A stretch of 64,000 bases of DNA from Oceaniradius stylonematis (GTDB lineage: Bacteria > Pseudomonadota > Alphaproteobacteria > Rhizobiales > Rhizobiaceae). The position numbers and the translations under genes were made by a program. Below are positions 8,781-16,417 of this stretch, one piece after another. Within the stretch, counting starts at the first letter, position 1; the number at the start of each line of letters is the position of its first letter. Where the stretch lies: NCBI RefSeq assembly GCF_003149475.2, contig NZ_QFWV02000007.1:13181-77180 (forward strand). Direction: 5' to 3'. The notes under the pieces were generated by a model, which saw only the letters and a list, made by a program, of their open reading frames with translations, was not told the origin of the DNA and ran no database searches.

Positions 8781-8902
8781 CCTTTTCGCCGTGCCCTTCG
8801 AGGCTCGGCAATCATCGCCCTCATCCTGAGGTGCGAGCGTAGCGAGCCTCGAAGGGCGAGGGCGATGATTGCCTCACACCTCAGGATGAGGTGAAAAGGT
8901 CA
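8778..8902. repeat. Complex inverted repeat between convergent nadB and metallophosphatase genes
   Basis: Four pairs of perfect inverted segments lie here: TGACCTTTTC/GAAAAGGTCA (8778-8787, 8893-8902), CCCTTCGAGGCTCG/CGAGCCTCGAAGGG (8794-8807, 8843-8856), GGCAATCATCGCCCTC/GAGGGCGATGATTGCC (8807-8822, 8858-8873) and CTCATCCTGAGGTG/CACCTCAGGATGAG (8820-8833, 8877-8890). The outermost pair includes both stop codons. The inner three run in the order B-C-D-B'-C'-D', so not all of them can pair within one nested fold. The CCTCATCCTGAGG...GCCTCGAAGG wording is typical of a common intergenic palindrome of Rhizobiales. It may act as a bidirectional terminator. Confidence 0.75.
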
Positions 8903-10288
8903 CCCACCATTGGCCGCCAGAGCGTCGGCGACGACCTGTTTGAGCCGCAGGTCCGGCACTTCGGCGAATTCCAGATCGTCCGTGCCCAGATAGGCGGTCT
9001 GGTTGATCGCGGTCCAGCCATTGACGGCGACGGTGTAGGTGGCGGCCGGGTCGATATCGAGTTCGGCGGCGTGGACGAAATCGCCCGTGCGCTGGTCGAG
9101 CGCGGTCGCCGTGTGCTGGTTGGCCCGTTCCATGATCGCCGCCAGCCGTTCGCCGCCGATGTTCACGGTGCGAAGATCGCCGTCGAACCGGACATAGGCG
9201 TTGAAATCGTAGCGGCTGATCTCGCCTGCCTCGAGCCCCGTGCCGAACGTGGTGTGGCCGAGAAAGGCAATGTCCGCGCCGGTCGCCGCGCGTACCGCCT
9301 CGGTCGCGAACAGGATGGCATTGGGCAGGTCGAGCGTTTCGGAGACGGAGCCCACGATGGCGCGGTCCTCGTCGGTCAGATGTTCGTTCATGGCGGTGAC
9401 CACCGCATTGCCGATGTCGCTGTCCGGATCGTCATCGGCGGCAACCGCAACGCTTTCGAAGGTCGTGTCCGCGCCGCCTTGGGCATTGAAGGTCATGGAG
9501 GCGATGGTGAACCCGTTGCCCCACGAGCCCGGATGCACATAGGCAAGGCCCGGCTCCGCATGGGTGAAATCCAGATGATCGTGCCCGCCGATCAGCAGCG
9601 TGCGCTCGGGAAGGGAGGCGAGCATCGCCTTGTCGGCGGCGACGCCGGCATGGCTGAGAACGATCGCCGCATCGGCTTCGCGCGTCAGCCCGCCCATCAG
9701 GCTTTCCGCCCAAGCGACCGGTTGCGGGATGGTCAGCGTCGGGCGGATCGGCGTCCGGTAGGTGAAGATGTTGTCGGTCGCAAGCCCCGCGAGCGCCACG
9801 CGCTTGTCGCGCACGCCGATCGAAAGGGCCGCCGGCGCCAGCAGTTCGCCGGTGCGCGCGTCGATAATGTTGCTCATCACATGCACGCCGCGCGCCGTTG
9901 CCTCGCGCGTGAAGATGGCCATGTCTTCGAGAACGGCCGTCTCGTGATTGCCGATGTTGAAGAAGACCGGCGCGATCTGGCTGAGCTTGTCGAGCGCCAG
10001 CAGGTCCGGCGCGACGCGGCTGCGCAGCGCCACCACATTGCCGCGTTCGAACATGTCGCCATTGATGACGATGATCACCTTGCCGCCCGCTTCGGCGGCG
10101 CGGTTGCGCACGGCCGCCACCAGTTGCGGCAGGCGTTTATAGGGCGAGTGCAGGTCCGACAGGATGATCGCGGTCACGTCAGGCTCGTTCTGCGCCAATG
10201 CGACGCGCGGTGCGGCGGCAGCGGCGGCGATGGCGGCACCCGCGCGCAGCACGAGACGGCGGGACACGGTGGCGGAAAGGGCGGCCAT
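8900..10288 (-). CDS. Secreted 5'-nucleotidase/2',3'-cyclic phosphodiesterase-type metallophosphatase
   Basis: A 462-aa protein whose N-terminus MAALSATVSRRLVLRAG, followed by an Ala-rich stretch, looks like a Tat signal (SRRLVL). The calcineurin-like metallophosphatase domain follows, with 'IILSDLHSPYKRLPQL', 'VINGDMFERGN', 'IGNHE', 'VLSHAG' and 'LIGGHDHLDF' as the metal ligands in order. The C-terminal part resembles the 5'-nucleotidase C-terminal domain ('YDFNAYVRFDGDLRTVNIGG'). It probably dephosphorylates nucleotides in the periplasm. AGAGGT supports the start at 10288. It lies between nadB and nadC on the opposite strand; a role in nucleotide or NMN salvage is possible but is inference. 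Confidence 0.85.
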   Translation of the reverse strand: MAALSATVSRRLVLRAGAAIAAAAAAPRVALAQNEPDVTAIILSDLHSPYKRLPQLVAAVRNRAAEAGGKVIIVINGDMFERGNVVALRSRVAPDLLALDKLSQIAPVFFNIGNHETAVLEDMAIFTREATARGVHVMSNIIDARTGELLAPAALSIGVRDKRVALAGLATDNIFTYRTPIRPTLTIPQPVAWAESLMGGLTREADAAIVLSHAGVAADKAMLASLPERTLLIGGHDHLDFTHAEPGLAYVHPGSWGNGFTIASMTFNAQGGADTTFESVAVAADDDPDSDIGNAVVTAMNEHLTDEDRAIVGSVSETLDLPNAILFATEAVRAATGADIAFLGHTTFGTGLEAGEISRYDFNAYVRFDGDLRTVNIGGERLAAIMERANQHTATALDQRTGDFVHAAELDIDPAATYTVAVNGWTAINQTAYLGTDDLEFAEVPDLRLKQVVADALAANGG

Positions 10289-10397
10289 GGAAACCTCTTG
10301 GGCGGTTGGGGAATGCAGGCGGATGCGGCCTGTTTGGCATGGCACGTTGACATTTCCATGACGCCGGGTCTTCGTGGCGCCGCCGCCGGAGACCGCC

Positions 10398-11285
10398 ATG
10401 CCCGACATACAATCATATCCCCCCAGCCTGCCCGCCCTGATGGTCGAGGACGCCGTGCGCGCGGCGCTCCTCGAAGACCTCGGCCGGGCCGGCGATATCA
10501 CGACCGATGCGACGATCGCGCCGGACATGACCGCGCGGGCCGTCATCGCCAGCCGCGAGCACGGGACGATTGCCGGGCTGCCGCTGGCCGAAGCGGCTTT
10601 TGCGGCCATCGGAGGCGGTCTTCGGTTCGTCGCGCATGTTGCCGATGGCGACACGGTCGAGCCGGGCACCATTGTCGCCGCCATCAGCGGCAATGCCCGC
10701 GCGATCCTGTCGGCGGAGCGGGTCGCGCTCAACTATCTGATGATGCTGTCGGGCATTGCAACGCACACCGCGCGTTTTGCCGCCGCCATCGCCCACACCC
10801 ACGCCAGGGTGTGCGACACGCGCAAGACCGTGCCCGGCCACCGCACATTGGCCAAGTATGCCGTGCGCTGCGGTGGCGGCAGCAACCACCGGTTCGGTCT
10901 CGATGACGCGGTGCTGATCAAGGACAACCATATCGCCGTCTCGGGCGGGGTGGCCGAGGCCGTGCGCAATGCGCGCGCCCATGTCGGCCACACCGTCATG
11001 GTCGAGATCGAGGTCGACACGCTCGACCAGTTGCGCGCGGCGCTGCCGGCGGCCCCCGACATCGTGCTGCTCGACAATATGACGCCCGATCTGCTGCGTC
11101 AGGCCGTGGCGATCAACCGCTCCCACAATGGTGGCAAGGTCAAGCTGGAAGCCTCTGGCAATGTCGATCTGGATACGGTGGCGGCCATTGCCGAGACCGG
11201 CGTCGACTTCATCTCGACGTCGAAGATCACCATGGCCGCGCCAACGCTCGATCTGGGCCTCGACATCGTTCTGGACCGGGATTGA
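10398..11285 (+). CDS. nadC: Nicotinate-nucleotide pyrophosphorylase (carboxylating) NadC
   Basis: A 295-aa quinolinate phosphoribosyltransferase that converts quinolinate and PRPP to nicotinate mononucleotide, the third step of NAD synthesis. Signatures are 'ALLEDLGRAGDITTDA' near the N-terminus, 'SAERVALNYLMMLSGIATHT', 'VCDTRKTVPGHRTLAKYAVR' then 'CGGGSNHRFGLDDAVLIKDN', and 'VEIEVDTLDQL'. The start at 10398 follows GGAGA with good spacing. It is divergent from the metallophosphatase across about 110 bases, so it probably has its own promoter rather than reading through from nadB. Confidence 0.95.
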   Translation: MPDIQSYPPSLPALMVEDAVRAALLEDLGRAGDITTDATIAPDMTARAVIASREHGTIAGLPLAEAAFAAIGGGLRFVAHVADGDTVEPGTIVAAISGNARAILSAERVALNYLMMLSGIATHTARFAAAIAHTHARVCDTRKTVPGHRTLAKYAVRCGGGSNHRFGLDDAVLIKDNHIAVSGGVAEAVRNARAHVGHTVMVEIEVDTLDQLRAALPAAPDIVLLDNMTPDLLRQAVAINRSHNGGKVKLEASGNVDLDTVAAIAETGVDFISTSKITMAAPTLDLGLDIVLDRD

Positions 11286-11329
11286 ACGACGGCAGGCCCC
11301 TTTTGACTCGCCCCCGGTTCTCGGGCACA

Positions 11330-11347
11330 GTTGACGTAAACGTCAAC
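11330..11347. promoter_or_regulatory. Perfect palindrome upstream of alkB, candidate operator
   Basis: GTTGACGTAAACGTCAAC has perfect 8-base arms around a two-base centre and ends 17 bases before the alkB start. A possible -35 element TTGACT lies just upstream at 11303-11308. The TTGACGT half-site recurs as TTGACGTCAA upstream of the aas-type gene (36592-36601). The ACGT-core form recalls operators of MerR- or TetR-type regulators of fatty-acid or branched-chain catabolism, but I cannot assign the regulator. Confidence 0.55.
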
Positions 11348-11364
11348 CAACGGGATGCGTTTGC

Positions 11365-12540
11365 ATGATCTTCGTGGCAACCACCGATGATGGCGGGGAA
11401 ATCCGCTATGTCGACCGGAAGCGATGGCTCTGGATCATCTCGGTCCTGACACCGTCAGTCCCGGCGATCGGCGCGCTGGCGCTCTGGGCTACCGGCAATC
11501 CGGTCTGGGCGCTGCTTCCCGTGCTCGTCTATTACGTCGCAACGCCGCTGATCGACATGGTGGTCGGAAGCGACCCCAACAATCCGCCCGAAGCGGTCGT
11601 CGGCGCGCTGTCCGAGGACCAATATTACCGGGCGCTGCTGTTTTTGTCGGTGCCGGTCTTCTGGGCCAGCTTTCTCGTACCGGCAATCGTCGTATCCACC
11701 CAGCCTGTGCCGGTCTGGGCGTGGCTGTTGCTCGCCGTCGGTGCGGGTGCATCGTCGGGCACGGGGCTGACGGTCGCCCATGAACTCGGCCACAAGCCGA
11801 ACCGTCTCGACCAGTGGGGCGCCAAGATCATGTGCGCGCTGAGCGGCTACGCCCATTTCTGCCTCGAGCACAATCGCGGCCATCACGTGCAGGTGGCAAC
11901 GCCCGAGGACCGCGCGTCGGGCCGGCTCGGCGAAAGCCTTTATGCGTTCGCCGCGCGCGAGATCCCCAGCGTCGTCGCCGAAGGCTGGGCGCTGGAGCGC
12001 AAGCGGCTCGAAAAGAAGGGCCTGCCCTTCTGGCACTGGCGCAACGATCTCCTGCAGGGCTACGCCATCGCGCTTGCGGTCGCCGCGCTGCTCGTCGCGT
12101 TTCTCGGCTGGATCGTCCTGCCCTTCATCGCGATCAGCCATGCGGTGGCATGGTTCCACCTGTCGATGGCCAACTATGTCGAGCATTACGGCCTCAAGCG
12201 CGACCGCAAGCCGAACGGGCGCTACGGGCCGTGCGAACCGCGCCATTCGTGGAACACCAACCACATCGTCTCCAACCTGATGCTGTTCCATCTGCAGCGC
12301 CATTCGGACCATCACGCCAATCCGCTCAGGCCCTATCAGGCGCTGCGCAATTTCGACGATCTGCCGCATCTGCCCAGCGGCTATCCCGGTTCGTTCGTCC
12401 TGGCCGCCATTCCGCCGCTCTGGCGCAAGGTGATGGACCCCAAGGTCTGCAAGTGGGCCAGGGGCGATGTCGACCGCTGCAATGTCCGCCCGGGCCTTGA
12501 AAACGCCTACGCGCTGAAATTTCAGAACTGGTCGGCGTGA
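11365..12540 (+). CDS. alkB: Alkane 1-monooxygenase AlkB
   Basis: A 391-aa integral-membrane diiron hydroxylase. The histidine boxes are all present: 'HELGH' (about residue 138), 'EHNRGHH', 'NYVEHYGL' and 'LQRHSDHH'. About six hydrophobic segments surround them. The family hydroxylates the terminal carbon of medium-chain alkanes with electrons from rubredoxin and rubredoxin reductase. Neither partner is encoded in the window, so they must be elsewhere, or another reductant is used. A perfect palindrome just upstream suggests dedicated regulation. The 3' end overlaps the convergent phosphatase gene by 19 bases. Confidence 0.92.
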   Translation: MIFVATTDDGGEIRYVDRKRWLWIISVLTPSVPAIGALALWATGNPVWALLPVLVYYVATPLIDMVVGSDPNNPPEAVVGALSEDQYYRALLFLSVPVFWASFLVPAIVVSTQPVPVWAWLLLAVGAGASSGTGLTVAHELGHKPNRLDQWGAKIMCALSGYAHFCLEHNRGHHVQVATPEDRASGRLGESLYAFAAREIPSVVAEGWALERKRLEKKGLPFWHWRNDLLQGYAIALAVAALLVAFLGWIVLPFIAISHAVAWFHLSMANYVEHYGLKRDRKPNGRYGPCEPRHSWNTNHIVSNLMLFHLQRHSDHHANPLRPYQALRNFDDLPHLPSGYPGSFVLAAIPPLWRKVMDPKVCKWARGDVDRCNVRPGLENAYALKFQNWSA

Positions 12541-13055
12541 TCGTCCGACACGGGGAAGACGAACGGTGCGCCCTCGAAACAATCCGCGCCGCGTCCGATG
12601 GACCGGATTGCGTCGACCATCGCGCCGCCGCGCCCCAGAACATTGTCGGCAATGGCGACAAGTTTCGGGTTCGGCGTCGCCGTCGATGAACGCAGCCGCA
12701 ACAGCCGCGCTGCCATCATCGCATCGAGATCGGGATTGAGCGCCAGCGCGATCATGTAGGCGCTGGCCGTCGATCGCGACACGCCCGCAAAGCAGTGAAT
12801 CAACATCGGTGCGGTCCGGTCCCAATTGCGGCCGAAGTCGATGATCGCCCGGACATGGTCCTCGGCGGGCGTAACGAGGCCGGGCACATCCCGGAACACG
12901 TCGTTCATGGCAAGGCGCAGATGATGGTCAGGCTCCACCGATTCCGGGCGCTGTACGTCCGGATCGCCGCTGATCACCGTCAGCATGTGGCTCGGCGCGT
13001 GACGGCGTGCCGTATCGGCAATTCGGGCGAGCGAACAGACGGCGAGATAGGGCAT
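12522..13055 (-). CDS. Tyrosine/dual-specificity phosphatase-family protein, 177 aa
   Basis: The P-loop 'HCFAGVSRS' fits the C-X5-R(S/T) signature of cysteine-based protein phosphatases, preceded by 'WDRTAPMLI' as in small bacterial DSP-like proteins. An Asp or Glu in the preceding loop (residues about 55-70) could be the general acid. The protein looks cytoplasmic. It is the last gene of a leftward run ygfZ - HD hydrolase - phosphatase, only 3 bases after the HD gene, so the three are probably cotranscribed. Substrate unknown. Its 3' end overlaps alkB. Confidence 0.75.
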   Translation of the reverse strand: MPYLAVCSLARIADTARRHAPSHMLTVISGDPDVQRPESVEPDHHLRLAMNDVFRDVPGLVTPAEDHVRAIIDFGRNWDRTAPMLIHCFAGVSRSTASAYMIALALNPDLDAMMAARLLRLRSSTATPNPKLVAIADNVLGRGGAMVDAIRSIGRGADCFEGAPFVFPVSDDHADQF

Positions 13056-13058
13056 CGC

Positions 13059-13685
13059 TCAGCCCTTTTCGCCGGGTCGAGCTGGCGGCTGTTCCAGTTC
13101 GGCGAACCGCGCCAGAAAGGCGGCCTCGACGGTGGCCGAGGGCTGCGGCGTCAGCGGCAAACCGTCGGCAGTCACCGTGCGCGGCCGGCCGAAATAGGTG
13201 CCCGCCTCGGCAATTGTGAAACCGGCGAGCCGCGTCGCCTCGTGAAAGGCGGCGATCATGTCGGCGCGCTTGATCAGTTTCCTGGCGGCGGAAGGTGTTT
13301 CGGCTGGCAGGGAAAAGCGCAGATGGATCGCCATGTGCAGCCGGCCTTCGACCGCCTTGTAGTCGCCGCCCATCACGTGCTTGAACGGCGAGATCATGTC
13401 TCCGATGACATATTCGGGCGCATCGTGGAGCAGCGCCATCAAGAGCAGCGTCCGGTCCGCATCCGGTTTCAGCCGGCGCACGATCTGCTCGACTGCCAGG
13501 CAATGCTGCGCAACCGAAAAGGCATGATCGCCGCGGGTCTGCCCGTTCCAGCGCGCCACGCGCGCGAGCCCGTGCGCGATGTCGCTGATCTCGATGTCGA
13601 GCGGCGAGGGGTCGAGCAGATCGAGCCGCCGGCCCGACAGCATGCGCTGCCAGGCGCGCGGCGGAGCGCCGGCCTTGTCAGGCAT
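13059..13685 (-). CDS. HD-domain hydrolase, YfbR-type (5'-deoxynucleotidase-like)
   Basis: A 208-aa protein with the HD metal-site pattern: 'GDHAFSVAQHCLAVE' (first His), 'ALLHDAPEYVIGDM' (His-Asp) and a later Asp in 'IKRADMIAAFHEATRL'. This arrangement is typical of YfbR-like 5'-deoxynucleotidases, which remove phosphate from dNMPs. The start at 13685 (MPDKAG) overlaps the end of ygfZ by 8 bases, indicating translational coupling; the frame is open further upstream into ygfZ but that is unlikely to be used. Substrate specificity is inference. Confidence 0.75.
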   Translation of the reverse strand: MPDKAGAPPRAWQRMLSGRRLDLLDPSPLDIEISDIAHGLARVARWNGQTRGDHAFSVAQHCLAVEQIVRRLKPDADRTLLLMALLHDAPEYVIGDMISPFKHVMGGDYKAVEGRLHMAIHLRFSLPAETPSAARKLIKRADMIAAFHEATRLAGFTIAEAGTYFGRPRTVTADGLPLTPQPSATVEAAFLARFAELEQPPARPGEKG

Positions 13686-14550
13686 TGCCGGTGTCCGCCG
13701 TGCTCGCCGGCCACTGATAGCTGACGCCCGGCGGCAGATCCGCGCGCACCGCAATATCGCCGGCAAGCACCGGTGCGCCCGTGTCGGTCGCTGTCCCGAT
13801 CCGGTCGAGACGGACGATCGCCAGAGCGCGGTCGCCGGCCACGGTACCCAGCGTGCCCGCCGGCTTGCCGCCGGCGGTAATCTCCGCCCCGGTCGCAGGC
13901 AGCGCTGCGTCGCCCGATACGATCACCACGCGCCGCCGCGCCGTGCCGCGATGCTGCATCCGGCTCACCACCTCCTGGCCGACATAGCAGCCCTTCTTGA
14001 AGTCGAGCCCGCCATTCTGGTCGAGCGAGATGTCATGGCCGAACACATCGCCCAGCGCGAAGTCGGTGCCGCTTTCCACGACGCCATTGTCGATGCGCAC
14101 ACGGTGCCAGTCCCGCTCCGATGCCGCGTCCGCCAGCACCGTGCCCGACGGAACGATGGCGCGGGTCACGGCGGTGGCCGCGAACCGTTGGTCACGCAGG
14201 TGCACGCTTGAATCAATCTGCGAACCGCCCGATTCATCGTCCCAGGAAACGGTCACAACCTGTTCATCGCGCACGGAAAAATCGGCCTTGGAGCGCAGCT
14301 TGTAGAGCGTCATGCGCTTGAGGAAAGCGTCGGCCTGCGCGCCATCGATATCGATCAGGAAGCCGTCATCGTCACGCGCGACGAGGAAGTCGAACATCAC
14401 CTTGCCCTGCGGCGTCAGCAGCGCGCCGGGCTGCGCCACGCCCGGCGAAAGCGCCTCGATATCACAGGTCAGCACATTGTGCAGAAGGTGCGCGGCGTCC
14501 TCGCCGGTCACGGCGATCACGGCCCGGCCGGGCAAAACCAGAGACGGCAT
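13678..14550 (-). CDS. ygfZ: YgfZ/GcvT-family folate-binding protein (Fe-S cluster maintenance)
   Basis: A 290-aa protein with the diagnostic YgfZ motif 'KKGCYVGQEVVSRM' (K-G-C-Y-x-G-Q-E, about residues 185-198) and a GcvT-like fold ('LLTPQGKVMFDFLVARDDDG'). YgfZ binds tetrahydrofolate and helps assemble or repair some Fe-S enzymes; the motif Cys is important for that role. First gene of the leftward run with the HD hydrolase and the phosphatase. It is divergent from the dihydroorotase gene, with about 77 bases between the starts. Confidence 0.88.
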   Translation of the reverse strand: MPSLVLPGRAVIAVTGEDAAHLLHNVLTCDIEALSPGVAQPGALLTPQGKVMFDFLVARDDDGFLIDIDGAQADAFLKRMTLYKLRSKADFSVRDEQVVTVSWDDESGGSQIDSSVHLRDQRFAATAVTRAIVPSGTVLADAASERDWHRVRIDNGVVESGTDFALGDVFGHDISLDQNGGLDFKKGCYVGQEVVSRMQHRGTARRRVVIVSGDAALPATGAEITAGGKPAGTLGTVAGDRALAIVRLDRIGTATDTGAPVLAGDIAVRADLPPGVSYQWPASTADTGNA

Positions 14551-14627
14551 GTCAGCTTTCCTTGCAAACCGATTGGCCGATACGTAAGCCGATCACACGG
14601 CAACGGCAAGACAGCGGGGACAGGCAG

Positions 14628-15959
14628 ATGACACAGACGTTCGACACGGTTCTCAAGGGCGGAACCGTGGTCAATCATGACGGCATCGGCGTGCGCGATG
14701 TCGGCATCGCCGACGGCCGCATCGCGGCCATCGGCACGATCGATACCGCCGCAGCCGGCGATGTCATCGACTGCACCGGCCTGCACGTTCTGCCCGGCGT
14801 GATCGACAGTCAGGTGCATTTCCGCGAGCCTGGCCTCGAGCACAAGGAGGACTTGGAGACCGGTTCGCGCGCGGCCGTGCTCGGCGGCGTGACGACCGTG
14901 TTCGAGATGCCCAACACCAACCCGCTGACCGTCACAGAGGAGGCGCTGGCCGACAAGATCGCGCGCGCCACCGGACGGATGCACTGCGATTTTGCCTTCT
15001 GGGTCGGCGGCACGCACGAGAACGCCGGCATCGTCGGCGAACTGGAACGGTTGCCGGGGGCGGCCGGCATCAAGGTGTTCATGGGCTCGTCGACCGGCGA
15101 TCTCCTCGTCGAGGACGATGAGGGCGTTGCGGCGATCCTGCGCAACACGCGCCGTCGGGCTGCCTTTCATTCCGAGGACGAATACAGGCTGCGCGACCGT
15201 GAGGGCGAACGTGTCGAGGGCGATCCGTCGTCGCATCCGGTGTGGCGCGATGTCGAGGCGGCGCTCAAATGCACCAAAAGGCTCGTACGGATCGCGCGGG
15301 ACAACCGCGCGCGCATCCATGTCCTGCATATCTCGACAGCCGAGGAGATCGAGTTCCTCGCGCAGAACAAGGATGTGGCCACCTGCGAGGCGCTGCCCAA
15401 CCATCTGACCTTCACCGCCGACGACTATGCGGAACGCGGCACGCTGATCCAGATGAACCCGCCGATCCGCGAGGCGCGCCACCGCGACGGGATATGGAAG
15501 GGCATCGCGCAGGGCGTGATCGACGTGCTCGGCTCGGACCATGCGCCGCACACGCTGGAAGAAAAGCAAAAGCCCTATCCGGCCTCGCCCTCGGGCATGC
15601 CGGGCGTCCAGTATCTGGTCCCCGTCATGCTCGATCATGTCAGCAAGGGCCGGCTCAGCCTGGAACGGTTCGTCGACTTGACCGCGCACGGCCAGCAGCG
15701 CCTCTTCGGCATCGCCACCAAGGGGCGCATCGCCAAGGGCTATGATGCCGACTTCACCATCGTCGATCTCAAGCGCAGCGAAACCATCCGGCATGTGGAT
15801 GCGGGAACCAAGGCGGGCTGGACCGCGTTCGACGGCATGGACGTGACCGGCTGGCCGGTCGGCACGATTGTCCGCGGCGAACGGGTCATGTGGGAGGGCG
15901 AGATCGTCACCCCGTCAAAGGGCGATAAAGTGCTGTTCAACGAGGCGCTTCCGGTCTGA
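14628..15959 (+). CDS. Dihydroorotase family protein (class I) with QxH in place of HxH
   Basis: A 443-aa amidohydrolase that resembles class I dihydroorotases, which form dihydroorotate from carbamoyl-aspartate in pyrimidine synthesis. Present are 'GIKVFMGSSTGDL' (the carboxylated Lys), 'AAFHSEDEYR', 'IHVLHISTAEE', and 'GSDHAPHTLEEKQKP' with the catalytic Asp. The metal-binding HxH of the usual 'D.HVHFR.PG' is 'DSQVHFREPG' here, so the first His is Gln. I recall similar Q-V-H forms in other alphaproteobacterial homologues, so it may still be active with an altered metal site. GGGGACAGGCAG precedes the start at 14628. A pyrC assignment is likely, not certain. Confidence 0.8.
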   Translation: MTQTFDTVLKGGTVVNHDGIGVRDVGIADGRIAAIGTIDTAAAGDVIDCTGLHVLPGVIDSQVHFREPGLEHKEDLETGSRAAVLGGVTTVFEMPNTNPLTVTEEALADKIARATGRMHCDFAFWVGGTHENAGIVGELERLPGAAGIKVFMGSSTGDLLVEDDEGVAAILRNTRRRAAFHSEDEYRLRDREGERVEGDPSSHPVWRDVEAALKCTKRLVRIARDNRARIHVLHISTAEEIEFLAQNKDVATCEALPNHLTFTADDYAERGTLIQMNPPIREARHRDGIWKGIAQGVIDVLGSDHAPHTLEEKQKPYPASPSGMPGVQYLVPVMLDHVSKGRLSLERFVDLTAHGQQRLFGIATKGRIAKGYDADFTIVDLKRSETIRHVDAGTKAGWTAFDGMDVTGWPVGTIVRGERVMWEGEIVTPSKGDKVLFNEALPV

Positions 15960-16072
15960 AACGGTCGGGCGACCGCTCCTTTCGGTTCATCCTTTGGTTG
16001 GTGGCCACCGCCCGGTGCCGCGCCTAGAACTGTCATGTTTGTGACGATGTCGACGGTGGACCGGGGAGAACG

Positions 16073-16417
16073 ATGAGCGAGACGATCTGGCAGATGGAAG
16101 AGCAACTGTGGACCGGGTGCCGCGAACGCCTGAGCGCCGCCATGTCCGACCTCTGCGTAATGGCATTTCCCGAACCCGTCGGCATGATGCTGGGCGCCCA
16201 GCTACAGCAACGGACGGAGCATGTCCCGCGCTGGGACCTCGTCGCCATGACCGATCAGACGACCGCGAGCCCGGCAAGCGGCGTCATCGTGCTTGCCTAT
16301 CGCGCCGAAGGGCGCCGCCGCGGCTCCGCGCCCTACAGGGCCTTGTGCACGTCGACCTATGCCCGAAAAAACGATGACTGGAGCCTGGTCCAGCATCACC
16401 AGACCCAGATCCCCTGA
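16073..16417 (+). CDS. Small NTF2/SnoaL-like protein, 114 aa
   Basis: A short soluble protein that begins 'MSETIWQMEEQLWTGC' and ends 'DDWSLVQHHQTQIP', the pattern of small NTF2-like (DUF4440-type) proteins whose last strand carries 'W.l.HHQ'. Members are binding or catalytic cones of diverse function; no specific role can be given. GGGGAGAACG precedes the ATG. The stop codon directly abuts the stop of the convergent gene at 16418. Confidence 0.6.
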   Translation: MSETIWQMEEQLWTGCRERLSAAMSDLCVMAFPEPVGMMLGAQLQQRTEHVPRWDLVAMTDQTTASPASGVIVLAYRAEGRRRGSAPYRALCTSTYARKNDDWSLVQHHQTQIP

